Source: CAZYSK01 sp964649415
GTDB taxonomy: Bacteria; Chloroflexota; Anaerolineae; B4-G1
Length of the DNA stretch: 64,000 nt
Direction of reading: 5' to 3'
Assembly (NCBI GenBank): GCA_964649415.1
Contig: CAZYSK010000016.1
Span: 1-64,000 of the forward strand
The notes beneath the pieces are model-generated. The model saw only the letters and a program-made list of their open reading frames with translations. It was not told where the DNA came from and ran no database searches. Positions 61,301-64,000 of this stretch are shown here, piece by piece. A program made the translations under genes and the position numbers. Within the stretch, counting starts at the first letter, position 1. Each line of letters opens with the position of its first letter.

Positions 61301-61663
61301 CAGGCCTGTCGCGGCCACGCGAGCCCGCTCCTTGATGAGCAACGCGCGCCGGTCAAAGTAATGCTGATCGCTCTCGTTGGGCTGTCCCCAGTTGTCCACC
61401 GGGCACGCGGGGTACGGGGCCCGATCATCCGGATCGTGGCTGATGCCATCCTCGATCTGACCATCCCCATCCTGATCCAGACAGGCTCCCTGGACCGGCT
61501 GGTAGGTGACGGCAAAGCGCGCAGCCTCACGGGCGGCGTGCTGCACGGTCACATAGCCCTGCACAACCAGTGCAGCCTCAATAATACCCAACAGAACGAG
61601 CAAGAGGACTGGAAGGATTAAAGCAAACTCGACTAAGCTCTGTCCTCTCCACCTGATTTTCAT
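58397..61663 (-). CDS. Giant TadE-type pilin-adhesin
   Basis: The N terminus is a TadE domain (GQSLVEFALILPVLLLVLLG, then VTVQHAAREAARFAV). It continues for over 1000 extracytoplasmic residues, while ordinary TadE is about 150-200. Later parts include a Thr/Pro linker (near 255-275), Ig-like segments (near 280-500), a CARDB-like region (about 490-610), a laminin-G/concanavalin-like domain (about 625-820, DDFNDGVIDDKWTGSQIG) and further beta domains. ATG 61663 follows GAGGAGGGT. It probably is a tip or surface adhesin carried by the pilus; that is inference. Confidence 0.82.
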   Translation of the reverse strand: MKIRWRGQSLVEFALILPVLLLVLLGIIEAALVVQGYVTVQHAAREAARFAVTYQPVQGACLDQDGDGQIEDGISHDPDDRAPYPACPVDNWGQPNESDQHYFDRRALLIKERARVAATGLRINDSILGNTWTGFFDHKDEPRFFGVLLWGYPSFLVDCNDPGQEPQCRDHPGLEGLPVRVLVRHNVQIVDPLYRVIASYVPVQAEAQMINEGVQVGFGDVPPPDFDTKPDLGETPIPTNTGEPSPTDEPTGEPHTYLIRLDPHEATNTMPDDREHEFVATVTDELSRRVESARVSFSTDVGGFSYSGVEPRYLEQLTDADGQSAVFLYGNDVVTATLRAWLDYDGDDAWDAGEPYDTATKSWIFAPGPYITVSSHEVNPLEYIYINLKDHAVGEPYRLSWCVISGTQTSTVVQYPVNVDAEGEDSVGFEIPVGSQGEYRVETHTGSGGCGDTPYAYSADIRVRAIPPDLHITDISWPPEYGDELPSGTPIMFTMVVSNASPTPVQDTYFDADYYVDPDSPPPFQGQMGTEKQWLLNIGPYGEQEVHAIFELGGGQHQMWGQVDTTNFVDDESDEENNISGPYTVTVRCTVDSTPYGDDFNDGVIDDKWTGSQIGSTDVRDSVVESGGYLQITASGSSIWSSSDNFFFFHQSISGDFDARLRVIDPPNYSYSSKMGLMVRNSLDADSRHVMFMVRESSSRLQVAYRAEDGGGTTQAAGYRYSSLPVWVRIVRNGNMFDYYYSTDADPGESDWTFYTSASVEMGESVHVGIAHASYNSYRARRSLADEFVICQPSTEVGILRPPGLRECEQLLEVGGFEGNPDRVFSEWNAGDSLAFQHQSTYFYEGTMSMRLHAALGSYPVCPVLNPWLYQTVEIPEEVYTMTTLHVRGQRLVAESGSRCCNPNTDPDDVLYLQMKDGTGTDLGGPSTLATGGATPGVWEEFEQEVTSDVDPYSRAAQDVQVYFYGVQDATDYDCTFFYLDDLECEACTEWPVPEDEPGMASIGGGVRVLVSGIPQKLQGVDVWAYSPGGEVYHTVTIQDSTYHFYNIPPGTYTVYSEIWIGGGLRFATTMIVVGANERNYGVDLFLL

Positions 61664-61746
61664 CGCACCCTCCTCACCTAAACGCAATTAGGCAGTTGGC
61701 AATCATGAGAGGAACAACGACGGGCAAATATGGAATAGGCTCTTTC

Positions 61747-61776
61747 ATTATACCTCAGAAACCGTGGCACCTGCAA
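61747..61776 (-). promoter_or_regulatory. Promoter of the TadE-adhesin gene cluster
   Basis: On the minus strand TTGCAG (61776-61771) and TATAAT (61752-61747) are 18 bases apart, about 85 bases before the adhesin start codon. Confidence 0.7.
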
Positions 61777-61853
61777 GTATACCTTAGTACTATTCATTTC
61801 TTAAAATGGGGGGACAAGGAAGGAAATGCCCTATACTGCCCGCACAAACAAAC

Positions 61854-61877
61854 AGAGCCCCGCTCGCGCGAGGCCCT
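61854..61877 (-). terminator. Terminator after the Flp pilin gene
   Basis: On the minus strand AGGGCCTCGC (61877-61868) pairs with GCGGGGCTCT (61863-61854) over 10 bp including two G-T pairs, with a 4-base loop, and is followed by GTTTGTTTG. It lies about 45 bases after the pilin stop. Confidence 0.7.
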
Positions 61878-61921
61878 GTTCGGCAGTGTGGTCGACTTGC
61901 ACTACTGCATTGATCTCTCGA

Positions 61922-62077
61922 CTAGACGCCGCCGAGCGCGGTGACGATATTGCTGAAGATATCACCGATCGCCGGACCAAGCAGTGCCAAAACCACGATA
62001 ACGACAACGGCCACTAGAACAAGAATCAACGCATATTCAACCAAACCCTGCCCCTCTTCACGCGGCAAAAACAGCAT
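61922..62077 (-). CDS. flp: Flp/Fap-type pilin
   Basis: A 51-residue prepilin. The leader ends at G9 and the mature part begins QGLVEYALIL, fitting the Flp rule G, four residues, Glu-Tyr for cleavage by a TadV-type prepilin peptidase. A single hydrophobic helix of about 25 residues follows. ATG 62077 has AGGGGGTGA upstream. It is a monocistron between a strong promoter and a terminator, as expected for the major subunit. No prepilin peptidase gene is in this window. Confidence 0.93.
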   Translation of the reverse strand: MLFLPREEGQGLVEYALILVLVAVVVIVVLALLGPAIGDIFSNIVTALGGV

Positions 62078-62138
62078 TTCGCTCACCCCCTTCCCTTGTT
62101 GAGTGTGGTAGTTCAAGGTCTCTCGACCTGTCACGTCC

Positions 62139-62167
62139 ATTATACTGTATTCACACCGGCATTGCAA
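62139..62167 (-). promoter_or_regulatory. Promoter of the Flp pilin gene
   Basis: On the minus strand TTGCAA (62167-62162), a 17-base spacer and a perfect TATAAT (62144-62139) lie about 60 bases before the pilin start codon. Confidence 0.82.
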
Positions 62168-62198
62168 TAGGAACTTGGTACTAATCCTGGGTGCCTCA

Positions 62199-63248
62199 TC
62201 AAGAGATGGGCAACTCAAACCCCACCTTCGTCCCCCGTCCCAGTCCGCTATCAACGTGGATCTGGCCCCCGAGCATCTCCACTCGTTCGCGCATCGTCGT
62301 CAGGCCCATCTCCTCCGCTTGGGGAGAACCGAGCAATTCGGTGAACTCGAAACCGGTGCCATTGTCCTCGACCGACACACGGACGAGATCGTCCCCGATA
62401 TCCAGGCCAATGTGGACGCTACTGGCATGGCTGAACTCTACCGCGTTGTTCAGCAGTTCCTGGACAAGCCGGAAAACGGTCACCTCCTTGTGCGGTACCA
62501 ACCGGCGCTCCTTGCCGGTGACCGTCAGGTGGGTCGCAACCCCGCTGTTATCGGAGAAACTGTCTACGTAGCGCCGCAGCGTGGGAATCACTCCTAGATC
62601 ATCCAACATCATCGGACGCAGGTTGAGGATGAACCCCTTGACTTTCTGGAACGTGGCCGCCACGGCATTACGCAGGTTGGCCAACTCGGCCCGCGCCCGG
62701 TCCGGATCGGTCTCGAAGAGCCGCTCACATATCTCGGCCTGGAGAATGAGGTTCGTCAGAGACTGTGCCGGGCCATCGTGCATCTGCCGGCTGAGTTTCT
62801 GCCGCTCGCGCTCCTGTGCCTCGATGATGCGGACAACCAGTGGCTGCGCGACGTCCTCCTCTTCGAGCGCCTGAGGCTCATACGCGGTCTGATTGGTGAA
62901 GTCGAGGATGCTGCGAAGCAGGTTGACGTAGTTTGTCATGTTGCGCTGATTGCTCTGCAGCTTCTCCAACTGCCCCCGCATGGTGAAGAGACGCTGCTGC
63001 GTCTCGCTGACGGCTGTGTAGGCTTCCTTGATGTCGTCGCGGGGCACGGTGTCCAAGGCCGCCTCGACCTGGCGCAACCGGTTAGTGACCTGTGTGTTGC
63101 GCTGTGCCAGGCGCTCCACCTCGCCACTCGTCTGCTGGATCAGCAGATCTACCTCTTTAAGCTCGCGCTGCGTCTGCTCGTACTCCTTGGTGCATCCTTC
63201 CAAGAACTGCTCAAAGGATGCCACACCGCTCTCCGCCGAAACGGCCAT
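62199..63248 (-). CDS. DegS/NarL-type sensor histidine kinase
   Basis: A 349-residue cytosolic kinase. A long coiled coil (about 15-115) precedes the HisKA_3 domain with phospho-acceptor His in ERQKLSRQMHDGPAQSL (near residue 157) and a HATPase_c domain (NNAVEFSHAS, VEDNGTGF, GLTTMRERVEMLGG). It has no membrane segment, like B. subtilis DegS. It sits between the pilin gene and its likely regulator gene, so it may control pilus expression; that is inferred from position. Confidence 0.92.
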   Translation of the reverse strand: MAVSAESGVASFEQFLEGCTKEYEQTQRELKEVDLLIQQTSGEVERLAQRNTQVTNRLRQVEAALDTVPRDDIKEAYTAVSETQQRLFTMRGQLEKLQSNQRNMTNYVNLLRSILDFTNQTAYEPQALEEEDVAQPLVVRIIEAQERERQKLSRQMHDGPAQSLTNLILQAEICERLFETDPDRARAELANLRNAVAATFQKVKGFILNLRPMMLDDLGVIPTLRRYVDSFSDNSGVATHLTVTGKERRLVPHKEVTVFRLVQELLNNAVEFSHASSVHIGLDIGDDLVRVSVEDNGTGFEFTELLGSPQAEEMGLTTMRERVEMLGGQIHVDSGLGRGTKVGFELPIS

Positions 63249-63354
63249 TTCACTTGCTCCTCGCCTCGTCCCCCATCATACAGGCATCGTTGAATCCATC
63301 CACACAGCCGGGGAATGTCGCCCCAGGCGCACCTTCCGCCCCCAATGTGTCCCG

Positions 63355-64000
63355 CTACTGGTCGTCCCTGGTAATGATTGCCACGTTCCGGCCCAGCCTC
63401 TTCTGGTCACGCAGAGGCACCCAGCCGTGTCGCAACGCATATACCGCCGCCTGCGTTCGATCGGCCACTCCCAGCTTGCTCAAGATGGAAGTCATGTGAT
63501 TCTTGACCGTCTGATGGCTGATCCCCAGGTTGTAGGCGATCTCCCTATTGCTCATGCCTTGGATGACCAGCTCCAGGATCTCCATCTCGCGAGGGGAGAG
63601 CGGCGCGAAGAAGTGTCCCTCATCCCCAAACATTCCCCCACCAAAGCGCCGGAACTCCTTCAGGAGCCATTCGCCCAGGCCATCTTCGTCCAGCAGTTCG
63701 TCCCCGATGACATACTGCCCGTCATTGACGTGCCGGATCACGTCCACCAACCGTTGGGGGGTCACATCCTTGGCATAATACGCCGAAGCTCCCGCGCGGA
63801 TCGCATGATAGACCTGCTCCTCGTCATCGTAGGCGGTGAGCATGATCACGTTGACCTCGGGACAGAGAGATTTGACCTTGCTTGTGGCCTGCAAGCCATT
63901 GAGGGTGGGCAAGTTGATGTCCATCAACACGACGTCGGGAAGCAGCTCCTGTGTCAATTCAATCGCCTCGGGGCCATCGGTTGCCTCGCCGACAATACTG
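63355..64000 (-). CDS. NarL/FixJ-family response regulator, N terminus beyond window
   Basis: The visible 215 or so codons run from within a receiver domain (phospho-acceptor in VVLMDINLPTLNG, Thr in IMLTAYDDEEQV, Lys in AYYAKDVTPQ) to a C-terminal LuxR-type helix-turn-helix (LSPREMEILELVIQGMSNRE begins it; then NLGISHQTVKNHMTSILSKL). The frame stays open to base 64000, so the first residues lie outside. It is 106 bases downstream of the kinase start and forms its likely partner (reading order on the minus strand: regulator, then kinase). Confidence 0.92.
   Translation of the reverse strand, partial: SIVGEATDGPEAIELTQELLPDVVLMDINLPTLNGLQATSKVKSLCPEVNVIMLTAYDDEEQVYHAIRAGASAYYAKDVTPQRLVDVIRHVNDGQYVIGDELLDEDGLGEWLLKEFRRFGGGMFGDEGHFFAPLSPREMEILELVIQGMSNREIAYNLGISHQTVKNHMTSILSKLGVADRTQAAVYALRHGWVPLRDQKRLGRNVAIITRDDQ

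Overview
The window looks like GC-rich chromosomal DNA, probably from the phylum Chloroflexota (Anaerolineae-like). This is an inference from several traits: a secreted protein ending in the YLPVVLR-type tail common in that phylum, a single-locus Flp/Tad pilus, multi-GAF sensor kinases, VanW and long-HPF proteins, and heptamer (TGACGTT) intergenic repeats. Promoters are close to the sigma-70 consensus. There is no sign of phage, an insertion sequence or CRISPR. One tRNA gene is present, tRNA-His.

Layout. 1-4.8 kb: a very large cytosolic sensor kinase (two PAS and six GAF domains). 4.8-18.7 kb: a histidine region. tRNA-His is followed by histidine ammonia-lyase (hutH), then a perfect sigma-70 promoter, a His-rich leader peptide with a classical attenuator, and hisS-hisG-hisD(fused to a glycerol-1-phosphate-dehydrogenase-like domain)-hisC-hisB-hisH-hisA-hisF-hisI-hisE plus a HAD-family hydrolase that could supply the otherwise missing histidinol-phosphatase. 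18.8-25.5 kb: a membrane spermidine-synthase-like protein, a bifunctional-nuclease-family protein, and a replication cluster of dnaB, a DnaD-domain protein and a helicase-loader-like protein with two AAA+ domains in tandem. 25.9-33.4 kb: a TPR protein with 444-bp internal repeats, ndk, an SPFH protein, lactate permease, and a MNT nucleotidyltransferase next to the remnant of its HEPN partner. 33.5-41 kb (minus strand): VanW, a SppA/ClpP-class protease, rhomboid protease, a HerA-like ATPase, an inositol-monophosphatase-family enzyme and a truncated sfsA. 41.2-43.2 kb: proS, again behind a near-consensus promoter, a Pro-rich leader peptide and an attenuator. 43.2-46.4 kb (minus): low-molecular-weight phosphatase, an unassigned protein, hpf and comF. 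46.4-62.2 kb (minus): a tad locus made of cpaB-tadZ-tadA-tadB-tadC, plus TadG/TadE-like proteins including a 1088-residue TadE-adhesin, and the 51-residue Flp pilin. 62.2-64 kb (minus): a DegS/DegU-like two-component pair, the regulator cut by the window edge.

The most interesting signal is that both aminoacyl-tRNA synthetase genes here, hisS and proS, are preceded by short ORFs rich in codons for exactly the amino acid their enzyme charges. Each ORF overlaps mutually exclusive RNA helices that end in an intrinsic terminator. This points to ribosome-mediated attenuation as a general way of controlling synthetases in this lineage, where a T-box might otherwise be expected. For hisS the same switch would control the whole histidine pathway. 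Other points of note are the HisD fusion, the double-AAA+ loader, and two families of small dispersed hairpin repeats, some of which lie inside coding sequence.
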